Shown here one piece after another: positions 25,701-33,981 of a stretch of DNA of 64,000 nucleotides. The number at the start of each line of letters is the position of its first letter. Within the stretch, counting starts at the first letter, position 1. Under the pieces are notes generated by a model. The model saw only the letters and a list, made by a program, of their open reading frames with translations. It searched no databases and was not told the DNA's origin. Both the position numbers and the translations under genes were made by a program. Source of the DNA: Hexactinellida sp. DTS-2022 (Eukaryota > Porifera > Hexactinellida); NCBI GenBank assembly GCA_028753945.1, contig JAPNXP010000009.1, positions 1-64,000 of the forward strand, read 5' to 3'.

Positions 25701-28700
25701 TGACTGCGCGGTCTGCAGCTGCTCCTGGTTCCGCTGTATCTCCGTCTGTGCGCCCTGCTGCCGTCTGTCCACGTCCATGGTGCTGTCCGACACAGATTGC
25801 AGCTGCGCCGCCGTCTCCTCCATGCGGTCCAGCAGCAGCCCCACCTCCTCGCCTAGCATTCCAGAGCAGCTTACATAGCAACCACAGCAGTATAGCAATA
25901 GTATACAGGGAATTATAGGCGCGCGAGACGCTACTTTGGAGCATTAATTTGGAAAATATTAATTTAGGAGCGAGAAAATTTGGTATCATACCGTAACATT
26001 AATTTGTGATTTGGCGTATTAAAATTGGATCAGACCAGGATTAGGAGCGTATTTACAAATGCTTGTATAACACTCTGCTCTTACAGTATTATCATGGGAC
26101 TTAACCACATTACCCCTAGTTACGGGTTGGCGCTAAGGCATGCACTCACTTGTCTTCTGCATGTACTCCAGCTGCAGGGGCTCCAGAGTGGGGTCGGAGG
26201 AGGTCCCCAGAGAGTCCAGCTTATCTGCCAGCTGCGCGAGGCCCAGCTCGCAGCCTCGGTACTTCTCTGAGAGCTCAGCGCTCAGGTCAGCCACCTTAAC
26301 CTGTAGGAAGATAATACACCTATTGTAATGGCGTAATGGTATTGTATAATGCAATGTTATTGCATTAAGCCTTGCAGCTGGAGAACTCGTGCTAGAAAGT
26401 AACTCTGGAATTAAGGAATTAATAGCATTCTCATGTAGAATCAGCAATTTGCAAGCAATTAGGATTGTCGATATAATCTGAGTTAATGTGCTAATCATAC
26501 CATGTATACTAGAATTAAGAAATTAGTTTTCAACTAACTTTAATAGATACAATCGTGCATAAATTGTGAACATTCTAATGCTACCACTATCTCTGGCTAG
26601 TTAGTAGAATACTGCACTCGGTACTGTTGTATGACGGTTTACTTACCATGACAGTTTACTTACCTCTATTAATATAACAATAATTAACCATGGATACTTT
26701 CTATCCATGACGGTTTACTTACCGTCTTTGCAATGGCTTCACACTTTATACTTTCTATTACACATCTACACTTATAAGGATTCATATCTCAAATTCTAAT
26801 TGGAAAATGTCATTATTGCCCAAAATATCTAAGCTATTATGGAAATTATTAAATGCTATGTTCAAATTATGAAAAGTAAATTAGAATTTGAGATGTGAAT
26901 CCTTATAAGTGTAGATGCGTAATAGAAAGTATAAAGTGTGAAGCCATTGCAAAGACGGTAAGTAAACCGTCATGGATAGAAAGTATCCATGGTTAATAAT
27001 TGTTATATTAATAGAGGTAAGTAAACTGTCATGGTAAGTAAACCGTCATACAACAGTACAATGGTTATCCTACCTCTATGAGAGCTGTATAACCATGGAT
27101 ATCCTACCTCTATGAGAGCTGTATAACCATGGATATCCTACCTCTATGAGAGCTGTATAACCATGGATATCCTACCTCTATAAGAGCTGTATAACCATGG
27201 ATATCCTACCTCTATAACTAGCTGTATAACCATGGATATCCTACCTCTATGAGAGCTGTATAACCATGGATATCCTACCTCTATGAGAGCTGTATAACCA
27301 TGGATATCCTACCTCTATGAGAGCTGTATAACCATGGATATCCTACCTCTATGAGAGCTGTATAACCATGGATATCCTACCTCTATAAGAGCTGTATAAC
27401 CATGGATATCCTACCTCTATAACTAGCTGTATAACCATGGATATCCTACCTCTATAACTAGCTGTATAACCATGGATATCCTACCTCTATGAGAGCTGTA
27501 TAACCATGGATGCCTACCTCTATGAGAGCTGTATAACCATGGATATCCTACCTCTATAAGAGCAGAATAACCATGGATATCCTACCTCTATGAGAGCTGA
27601 ATAACCATGGATATCCTACCTCTATGAGAGCTGTATAACCATGGATATCCTACCTCTATAAGAGCTGTATAACCATGGATATCCTACCTCTATAAGAGCA
27701 GAATAACCATGGATATTCTACCTCTATGAGAGCTGAATAACCATGGATATCCTACCTCTATAAGAGCTGTATAACCATGGATATCCTACCTCTATAAGAG
27801 CAGAATAACCATGGATATTCTACCTCTATGAGAGCTGAATAACCATGGATATCCTACCTCTATAACTAGCAGAATAACCATGGATATCCTACCTCTATAA
27901 GAGCTGTATAACCATGGATATCCTACCTCTATAAGAGCAGAATAACCATGGATATTCTACCTCTATGAGAGCTGAATAACCATGGATATCCTACCTCTAT
28001 AACTAGCAGAATAACCATGGATATCCTACCTCTATAACTAGCTGAATAACCATGGATATCCTACCTCTATAACTAGCTGAATAACCATGGATGCCTACCT
28101 CTATAAGAGCAGTATAACCATGGATATCCTACCTCTATAAGAGCAGAATAACCATGGATATCCTACCTCTATGATGAGCTGTATCTTCGCGTCTATCTCA
28201 TTTGAGAGCGTGTTCTGCATCAGCTCCAAATCGTCCCGCATTCCCGTCTGCGCGTCCCGTAGCAGAGACAGCTCGCCCCTGGCCTCAGTCAGCTGATCCC
28301 TCAGCCCCGACACCTCCCCCTCGGCGCGGCGGCCCCTACTCAGCCCCGCCTGCACCTCCTCTCTCAGAGAGGTCAGCTTGCTGTCCACCGACTCCTGACC
28401 CTCTCTGCTTGCAACCTGTGTGCAGCCAGTAGGTTAATGCGCTGCTATAGTGCTACTGGACCACGGATATACCTCTAGCTTAAGCAGGAGACCCTCCTCC
28501 ATAGAGTCGAGGCGGCCCTGCGTGGTCTTCTTGTCCTGGCCGGAATCTTCTAGAATAGTCTCCGTCTTGGTGCGATGCTCCTGGATGTCCTTACTTAGAG
28601 TGCTCTGCATCTAGCAACCGGTAGGGACGATAGGAATGCAGGGGGTTGCCATACAACACCTTACCTCTTGCATTCGGACCTCAAAGTCCTGAGACAGCTT

Positions 28701-28834
28701 CCGAGTTATGTCCGACTTCTCAGTTTCCTTAATCGACAGCTGTTCCTGGTGACTCACACTCAAATCAGAAATCCTTTGTTCGAAATCCTGTCGCACTCGA
28801 GCCTGCTCCTCCTACAAACAACATTTGTGTTAAG

Positions 28835-28873
<39 letters not shown>

Positions 28874-28924
28874 GTTGTTGTTGTTGTTGTTGTTGTGTTG
28901 TTGTTGTTGTTGTTGTTGTTGTTG

Positions 28925-28987
<63 letters not shown>

Positions 28988-30540
28988 GTTGTGTTGTGTG
29001 TTCTTATTGTGTTGTTGTTGTTGTGATAATTATACTATTGTTGTTATGTGTTGTGTAGTGTTTTGTTGTTGTTGTTATCGTGTGTTGTTGTTCTGTTGTT
29101 GTTTACCTTTACAGAGGTGTCGATGCTCCCACTCATGCGCTCCATTCGCTGCACCTGTGTCTGTATGAGAGCCTCCTGCGCCTTTATCTGCTCGAAGAAC
29201 TGCTTCTGATTCTCGGAGACCCTGTTCTCCAGCAAGGTCTTCATGAGGGCCTCCAGCTGCGCCCGCGCGCGCTCCTCCTCGGAGAGTCGCGCCTCCAGCT
29301 GCTCCTTGGTCGCCAGCAGCTGTTCCGACAACTTCCGGTCCGATGCCTCCGTCTAAGGGACACTAGTCATACCCTGGCAACCGGGGAGGGCGATAGGAAT
29401 GCTAACCTGTTTGGCCTCCTGCATGACGGTTTGCACTCTGGCGATCTCCTCCAGGAGAGCCCGCTTCTCTCTCTGCACTGAGTCACGCACTTCCTGTTAG
29501 ACAGGTAACCAGATATCCATGGTTAGGACTCGTAACCAGATATCCATGGTTGCTACGCTCTTACCTGAGTTTCCTTCTTTCTGTCCTCCAGCTCCTCCCG
29601 CACCAGGGACGCAGACACGGAGTTCTGGTCCATTATCTGCGAGACTCGCTTCTCGAACTCTCCCTTATCTCTGCTCCCCTCCGTCACCTTGCTGCTCACC
29701 AGTCGCTCCATCTCGCCGCGGTCCACCTACACAATCCATGGTATTATTAATACAACATAATACATGGTATTACAGTAGATGTCGGATATAAGCACACCGG
29801 TTATAAGAACATATCGGATATAAGAACACTAGTTGGAAAACGGTTGCCATATACCCTGTATTATTTATGTCGGTTATAAGCACATTAAGTGCAGTTCCCG
29901 ACGATGTGCTTATAACCGGCATCCACTGTATAACACACATGTAATCCATGGTCCGGTCAGTAGCTACCTGCAGCGAGCTGGTCAGCTTCCTGTCGAGCTG
30001 TCCGTACTCGGTCCTGGCTCTCTCTGAGCTGGTCTCCTGCTCCCGGATCAGCTGTTCGATGCGCTGCGCCTGCGAGCTGAGCATCTGGTCCAACAGCTGA
30101 TACTTCTCCCTGGTCCGCTGCTCCACGCGGTCCGCCAGCGTATCCTCGAGTCTCTCTCTCTCCTCCTTGTCCCGCTTCACCTACAAACGCATCATATCCA
30201 TGGTTAGCCTGCACAGTTCCCTGTGTATAGTCACCTCTGTGTCAATCTCTACGAAGGAGCGTCGCAGCTGCTGCTTGTCCTGCTGGTATTGAGTGACGGA
30301 GGATTCCAGATCCGAAATCTTAGACTTGTCTTGTTGCATCAGCTGTTCCAGAAGATAGAATTTGTGCGACAATTCCTCGAACTGCTCCTGGGTCACTATA
30401 GCACGCGTGACAACCAACCTGTCGTATGGAATGCAGCCTTATTACTCACCCATTTTCTTGGGATGAACCTCGATCTCGTCGGTCCCGTCTCGGGGCACCA
30501 GGCCCTGGCCCTGCGTGTCTTTTGAAGACTTCCCTCCCAT
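19762..30540 (-). CDS. long coiled-coil protein with N-myristoylation signature, unknown function
   Basis: Fourteen exons join in frame to 747 residues: 30540-30450, 30395-30235, 30180-29968, 29726-29565, 29493-29407, 29352-29107, 28811-28665, 28610-28473, 28415-28167, 26300-26150, 25852-25650, 20462-20295, 20079-19930, 19839-19762. Nearly all junctions are phase 0. The protein begins MGGKSSKD, a good N-myristoylation signal with a polybasic start, followed by a Gly/Asp-rich linker. From about residue 35 almost everything is Glu/Gln/Arg/Leu heptad coiled coil (for example QFEELSHKFYLLEQL). No catalytic or known globular domain is visible. The start FEEL...KFxLLE faintly recalls axonemal docking-complex coiled coils, but I would not name it on that. 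Exons are separated by repeat-filled introns; intron 11 (20463-25649) holds two antisense bZIP genes. A TATA-like box lies 53 bp upstream of the ATG. I infer a membrane-tethered structural rod; homology is unresolved. Confidence 0.8.
20107..20282. repeat. AGCAT-type short tandem repeat in intron 12 of the coiled-coil gene
   Basis: Pentamer catag/agcat units with occasional atatagc and acatagc variants fill most of the intron between exons 20462-20295 and 20079-19930. The array begins about 13 bp from the splice donor (CTG|GTGAGTAGCC) and ends near the acceptor. Confidence 0.9.
20463..21190. other. AT-rich intronic DNA upstream of the first nested bZIP
   Basis: The left part of intron 11 contains short direct repeats of a tataaggaggtataatacagagcag-like block (about 20500-20640). 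Otherwise it is AT-rich sequence with no supported gene. Confidence 0.5.
21195..21202 (+). promoter_or_regulatory. TATA box of nested bZIP gene 1
   Basis: TATAAATA, 58 bp before the ATG at 21253. It matches in sequence and spacing the boxes of the other two nested bZIP genes (22837 and 57065). Confidence 0.65.
21253..21657 (+). CDS. small CNC/Maf-type bZIP transcription factor 1 (intronless, nested antisense)
   Basis: A 134-residue single-exon ORF. Residues about 36-70 form a helical extension before the basic region like the CNC/Maf extended homology region (AELTAILERSGFSPAEQAYI). The basic region follows as RRMRHQGRNNMAAKRLRDKK, with the invariant Asn, paired Ala and final Arg of bZIPs; Leu replaces the usual Cys/Ser. 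The zipper has Leu at three heptads and Tyr at the fourth (EQL, DRL, REL, ESY) and then ends. No transactivation domain is present, so it resembles small Maf proteins in size and is likely to act as a dimer partner or repressor. The gene lies inside intron 11 of the minus-strand coiled-coil gene. It has its own TATA box 58 bp upstream and an AATAAA at 21749. It is a paralogue of the gene at 22901. CNC/Maf family membership is from remembered alignment; the exact subfamily is unsure. Confidence 0.85.
   Translation: MNSYFPKSEDVKVEQKLIACRRILTDDFMLRLPYCQDLLDLVDKHKVSFRVNQAELTAILERSGFSPAEQAYIRRMRHQGRNNMAAKRLRDKKREMECGEELHLEQLRAERDRLEREKRELTKEIESYRSFIDC
21749..21754 (+). terminator. poly(A) signal of nested bZIP gene 1
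   Basis: AATAAA about 92 bp after the stop codon of the bZIP ORF. Confidence 0.6.
21760..22830. other. AT-rich spacer between the two nested bZIP genes
   Basis: Contains a family B MITE (22368-22462), a short TTG run near 22020-22035, and otherwise unique AT-rich sequence. I see no further gene. Confidence 0.5.
22368..22462. mobile_element. MITE family B (gttataacgaag / ataacgggagttc)
   Basis: Reads AATAACGAAATGCTTGGGAC, then CTGTAAATCCCTTAG and ATAACGGGAGTTCTCTGTA. The same blocks recur at 46326, 50368, 53639 and 59323. The ends are inverted and the element looks non-autonomous. Confidence 0.65.
22837..22845 (+). promoter_or_regulatory. TATA box of nested bZIP gene 2
   Basis: TATAAATAA in the context AGTATAAATAA, 64 bp before the ATG at 22901. 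The same AGTATAAATAA string precedes bZIP gene 3. Confidence 0.65.
22901..23335 (+). CDS. small CNC/Maf-type bZIP transcription factor 2 (intronless, nested antisense)
   Basis: A 144-residue single-exon ORF. It shares the block QAYIRRMRHQGRNN and then AAKRLR with the gene at 21253, so the two are recent tandem paralogues. The pre-basic helix (SLPELSSILEAGGYSKGEQ) matches the CNC/Maf extended homology type. The zipper has the same register: NSL, QKL, RQL, then a Tyr (EFY). The key Asn and Arg of the basic region are intact, so it should bind DNA. No activation domain is present. It lies in intron 11 of the antisense coiled-coil gene with its own TATA box. The 3' region is unusually T-rich and repetitive (23340-23480). 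Likely role: dimer partner or competitor within the same bZIP set; the target site is unknown. Confidence 0.85.
   Translation: MLAQSRFAPPQTYITVSQLFQHKLFVSKRIIRDDYFKLLSPGTDIIDILDKDKISFEVSLPELSSILEAGGYSKGEQAYIRRMRHQGRNNVAAKRLRIKKRRQESREEESLNSLETEKQKLLVEMRQLQSEIEFYKSQTEIYFQ
23340..23490 (+). repeat. T-rich degenerate tandem repeat in the 3' region of bZIP gene 2
   Basis: Four or five imperfect copies of a ctagttttttgaattttg-like block, about 30 bp each, follow the stop codon. An ATTAAA at 23488 may serve as poly(A) signal. Confidence 0.6.
23500..25160. other. AT-rich intronic DNA, no gene seen
   Basis: This part of intron 11 of the coiled-coil gene holds runs of TTAATTAA and AT-rich unique sequence. 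Short ORFs at 23966 and 24976 have no recognisable domains and I do not support them as genes. Confidence 0.5.
25165..25630. repeat. ctagctagctactac low-complexity tandem region next to exon 11 of the coiled-coil gene
   Basis: Degenerate repeats of gctagctactac, actacactac and gtatacac reach to within about 20 bp of the splice donor of exon 25852-25650 (GAG|GTACGT). Confidence 0.8.
25902..26069. mobile_element. MITE family E (GAGCG-rich, TATACAG...TGTATA)
   Basis: Carries GCGCGCGAGACGCT, ATACCGTAACATTAATTTG and CAGACCAGGATTAGGAGCG. The same order of blocks recurs at 42871, 53083 and 62221 and in reverse at 61108. The ends read TATACAGGG... and ...TTGTATA. Confidence 0.7.
26621..27059. repeat. 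long near-perfect palindrome (two 181-bp arms, 77-bp loop)
   Basis: Bases 26621-26801 are the reverse complement of 26879-27059 with about three mismatches. The arms contain repeated GGTAAGTAAACCGTC-type subunits. It looks like a foldback element inside intron 9 of the coiled-coil gene, ending where the 34-bp minisatellite starts. Confidence 0.9.
27060..28166 (-). repeat. 34-bp minisatellite carrying a splice-donor copy in each unit
   Basis: About 32-33 copies of a 34-bp unit. Read on the sense (minus) strand each unit holds CTCATAGAGGTAGGATATCC, and the last one is the real exon 9 donor (CATCATAGAG|GTAGGATATCC at 28167/28166). So the unit spans the exon-intron boundary and includes about 15 bp related to exon sequence. 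Unit variants (tgagagctgt, taagagctgt, taactagctgt, taagagcagaa) alternate in blocks. Confidence 0.92.
28836..29104. repeat. TTG/AAC trinucleotide array filling intron 6 of the coiled-coil gene
   Basis: Runs of ttg with occasional tg interruptions occupy almost the whole intron between exons 29352-29107 and 28811-28665. The long Val/Leu/Cys ORFs seen here are artefacts of this repeat. Confidence 0.95.
29771..29930. mobile_element. MITE family A (TACAGTAGATGTCGG...ATCCACTGTA)
   Basis: Inverted ends with TA at the borders and internal CGGTTATAAGCACA, AAAACGGTTGCCATATACCC and GCAGTTCCCGACGATG. Related copies at 31519, 33793, 47449, 49498, 51283, 54698 and 60860. Confidence 0.75.
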
Positions 30541-30586
30541 CGCTTGCTAGCACAAACACAAACACAAGGAATGGGATTAGGCACAA

Positions 30587-30600
30587 GTTTATAATTATAG
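30587..30600 (-). promoter_or_regulatory. TATA-like box of the coiled-coil gene
   Basis: Minus-strand CTATAATTATAAAC; the TATAAAC begins 53 bp before the ATG at 30540. Confidence 0.5.
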
Positions 30601-31300
30601 AGCCAACAAACAATTTCCCAACGAGTTAGTACAAACTGCAAAGTAAGAATAATGTTAGAAGCAAACTGCTGCTAACTAGCATAAATAGGAGAGTAGTGAG
30701 ACCTCGGATTAGTGGTAATTATATTCCCAACAAGTTAGCAATAAGAGATTATTAATTAATAGCCATTGCATGCATTTTATATCCTTGTTCACTTATCTGG
30801 ATTGAATTAATTGTTACAAGCTGTTTGTACCGTGCTAATGTTTTCTTATTTCCGCTTTACTCTAATGGGATAGAGCGCGTACGAACAATTCATACAATTT
30901 GTAATTATACTAACGAGATGGCCTGTAACTAAAGTATTTTCAAAACTCATGGTTAGTAACCTAAGTTGATTCTGTTAGAATTTATAAGTTATACTCCTTG
31001 ACATGTCTGCATAGATAGTGGATATGCTATGAGCTCACTGGGAGTAAACAGTTTTGCTCTGACCTGGTCTGACATATCATTATTCTAGAACTATCACGCC
31101 CTGCCTATAATTATCACTACGTAAGCAACACAGCAACTATTTTGGAAATAGCTAACGGGCAGTTTCCTAAGGGTAGGAAAGTTATCACACACGTATTGCA
31201 GCCGTTATATCAGAGAAATACTAGTTGCTATCGTCTTTAGACATTTGGGGAAATAGTACTTTGTAACATCTGTAAACCGCGTCTCGGGACACAGCCCAAA
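30601..31300. other. intergenic AT-rich DNA, no gene seen
   Basis: Divergent spacer between the coiled-coil gene (-) and TM9SF2 (+). Unique AT-rich sequence without supported features. Confidence 0.5.
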
Positions 31301-31310
31301 CTCACTAGGG

Positions 31311-31416
31311 CAGCGATTCCCAACCTTTTTCAACCGTATAGCAAATATTATACATTCTGTGGATCCCGTCCCATTGACCGCAATATACCTTGTGGACCCC
31401 AGGTTGGGAACCACTG
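31311..31416. mobile_element. short hAT-type MITE with 8-bp target duplication
   Basis: Begins CAGCGATTCCCAACC and ends GGTTGGGAACCACTG, inverted ends of a kind common in hAT elements. It is flanked by the direct repeat CACTAGGG (31303-31310 and 31417-31424), the 8 bp expected for hAT. Confidence 0.85.
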
Positions 31417-31518
31417 CACTAGGGTATCTGGTCTCTATACAAGTTATGTGCCCAAACGCGCTTACACGGAATGTTTGAATCATTCCAGCCATAAATTGGG
31501 ATTTACTCTCTGGTAAAT

Positions 31519-31650
31519 TACAGTAAATACCGGATATAAGAACATTATATTGGAAAACGGTTTCCATATACCCTGTATAATTTATACCGGTTATAAGAAC
31601 ACTATATGCAGCAGTTCCCGACGATGTTATTATTACCGGTATCCAGTGTA
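31519..31650. mobile_element. MITE family A copy
   Basis: Begins TACAGTAAATACCGGATATA and ends ACCGGTATCCAGTGTA, with the family blocks GAAAACGGTTTCCATATACC and AGTTCCCGACGATG. Confidence 0.7.
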
Positions 31651-31740
31651 TACGACTAATAATTGCCATCTATGTAACGGAGTCTCAGCTATCTAGCTGT
31701 CCGCTAGTTTTTAGGGCAATTGACAAATGCATTATTGTAG

Positions 31741-33121
31741 GACATACCTAATTTCCGGAACAGGACGGTATGGAACGGTACCATTCCGGAAAATCAAAGT
31801 ACCTAAATTACGGAATTGCGCGGAACGGTTCCGGAAAATATGAATACCTAATTTCCGGAACGTAATTATTCCGGAAATTCAAATGCCTATTTACCGGAAT
31901 TTTCGATTCCGGAATTTGTAAATGCCTAATTTCCGGAACAAAATTATTCCGGAAATTTAATTGCCTATTTTCCGGAATTTTCGATTCCGTTAATTTTGAT
32001 CCCTAATTTCCAGAACAAAGATACCTCCTTTCAGTTAAACCTCGATCGAAAGATATGTGCAATCCCGTGGATACCCTAACGAGACCCCGAGTAAACCAAA
32101 ATAGTGATTCCAATTGCCAACCTTCCTTTCCCGTCTAAAATTCCTTTTTTGTTCCTTTACCCCCGGCCCTAAATCACTAGCGTTTCAGGGCCGGCTTAGT
32201 CCGAAATCGCTAAATGTAGGGATCAAACCAGTGATATGTACTAGACCTCTGCGCGGGGCGGGTTAATAAATGCGGGTTGCGGGTCAAAGGATCTGAATAT
32301 TTTGTGGGGCGGGGCGGGGGCGGTACCCGCATACGACCCACACAGAGACCCTTTAAAACTATTATATTATTATTGGAGGAAGTCATAGTAACTAAGTGTC
32401 CTACTCAGGAAGGAGGGCAGTGATACAATGTGCATTTAACAATGAGAGTAATCATTAAAAATGTTGCAAGTCCCTAAACACCAAGTATGTTAAGTGACAC
32501 GTGTTGGATGTGTAGACTGTAGACAAGGTGGTATAGTTAGGGATACCAGGGTTTCTTTAGACATTGACCAAAGCGATGGAAAAATTATGGTTTCCAGGAA
32601 TAAGGGATGGCGAGGATGTGACCGCGCGCGGAAGCACGCTGTAAGGTAGGGGCTGCAAGGGATGGCGAGAGCCATCCTACGCCATCCCCTAAATGAAGCC
32701 CTGGATCCGTTATTTACAATGTTAATTTAGCTACTTGAGCTGGTATACATCAACTAAGAATGATTAGACTATAACAATATACTCACTCTATACAAAACTC
32801 GGGATCCCTAAATCGCTATTGATTTAGGGCACCACAAGAACACAATAGGTTAGCTATTTCGGCCCCTGGGTCCCTAAACGCGCTTACGCCAGTTTGTTTC
32901 AATTTATCTTCATAATTTAGCACATTTAGTACAAATAGTATATCAGGATGCAAGACCAAATGTTTCTAAAGTCTATAATAACCTATACCTTGGGGGGGCT
33001 ACCCCGTTCCGTAATTTAGGTACTTAGATTTCCCGGAATGGTACCGTTCCGTAATTTAGGTACTTTAATTTTCCGGAATGGTACCGTTCCATACCGTCCC
33101 GTTCCGGAAATTAGGTATGTC
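31741..33121. mobile_element. non-autonomous MULE-like element with long inverted ends and 11-bp target duplication
   Basis: The left end GACATACCTAATTTCCGGAA continues for about 75 bp and is repeated inverted at the right end with about two mismatches. The exact 11-bp direct repeat CATTATTGTAG flanks it (31730-31740 and 33122-33132). Long inverted ends with a 9-11 bp duplication are the Mutator/MULE pattern. The 1381-bp interior has no long ORF, so it is non-autonomous. Other internal copies of the TTCCGGAA-type block follow the left end. Confidence 0.8.
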
Positions 33122-33181
33122 CATTATTGTAGCATTACAAACAGCAGCTATCTTATAAGCACTCATTTCTTGTATTAGTTC

Positions 33182-33367
33182 CTAACTACTCGTGTCCCCG
33201 CTCTCACTAGAGGGTCGGACGCGAGTAGTCTGGGAGGCCTCCTCCGCGGACGGGTGCCCCCCCACTGGCACCTGCCTAGGCGGGTGGTGGCGTGGGTGCA
33301 TTGAGGCGGCCCGCGTCGGAGACCAGAAAGGGGTAAGGGGGTTCAAATGTGTCCGCAGTCGCACCAC
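33182..33367 (-). other. isolated GC-rich block with 61-codon ORF, nature unknown
   Basis: A GC-rich patch in AT-rich intergenic DNA, 5' of TM9SF2. The minus-strand ORF is Pro/Ser/His-rich and ends in a normal stop, but no domain, start context or partner exons are seen. It could be a terminal exon, a non-coding RNA or a CpG-rich promoter region. Confidence 0.3.
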
Positions 33368-33792
33368 TTAAAAGTGGCACGAAAGCAGAAGCCTAGACAC
33401 GCAGAGCTGTCAAGGCGTTCACAAATGTCACCTCTTAATTTTAACATGGAACAGTATCGAAGTATGCATAAGAAGATATAGCTATTAGCCTTAGAAGAGT
33501 AACAACAGAATCGGATTATACTAGAGTTCAGTCTATTTATACTCTATCAGCAAGGCCTACTGGGATACAAGTTTGATTAGTTTCAGAAAGCATAGACTGC
33601 ATATATTTCGTAGCATAGGTAATTGATAAGTTGATATGAATAGAATCTAGTGTTCAGACAAACAAACCACAACGTTTGTATGCACATCATAACTATACCC
33701 AGTTTCATATTATTGAATGTGTTTCCTAACTTTGTTAGAGTTTATTCTGTCTATGGCAATATTTCCCATTTTCGCTACAAAGTAAATATACT

Positions 33793-33912
33793 ATACAGTG
33801 GATACCATTTATAAGAATATCGTCGGGAGCATAAATTATAGGGGTATATGGCAACCGTTTTCTAGTAGAATGTAGTTATATCAATATGTTCTTATAGCTG
33901 GCATACATTATA
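33793..33912. mobile_element. MITE family A copy just upstream of TM9SF2
   Basis: Contains TACAGTGGATACCATTTATA, ATCGTCGGGAGC, TATATGGCAACCG and ATGTTCTTATAGCTGGCAT. A partial repeat of the right half follows (33917-33960). The end reaches a TATATA motif about 70 bp before the TM9SF2 start codon. Confidence 0.6.
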
Positions 33913-33981
33913 TAGGGGCATATTAGGGGGTATATGGCAACCGTGTTCTAGAATGTTCTTACCCCCCAGTATACTCTAGCT

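Noticed and set aside
28668-29168. Long Val/Leu/Cys-rich ORFs over the TTG run
   Set aside because: Pure trinucleotide repeat read as protein; the region is an intron between two in-frame coiled-coil exons.
31205-31669. 154-codon minus-strand ORF
   Set aside because: Spans a hAT MITE and a family A MITE; composition and content are those of repeats.
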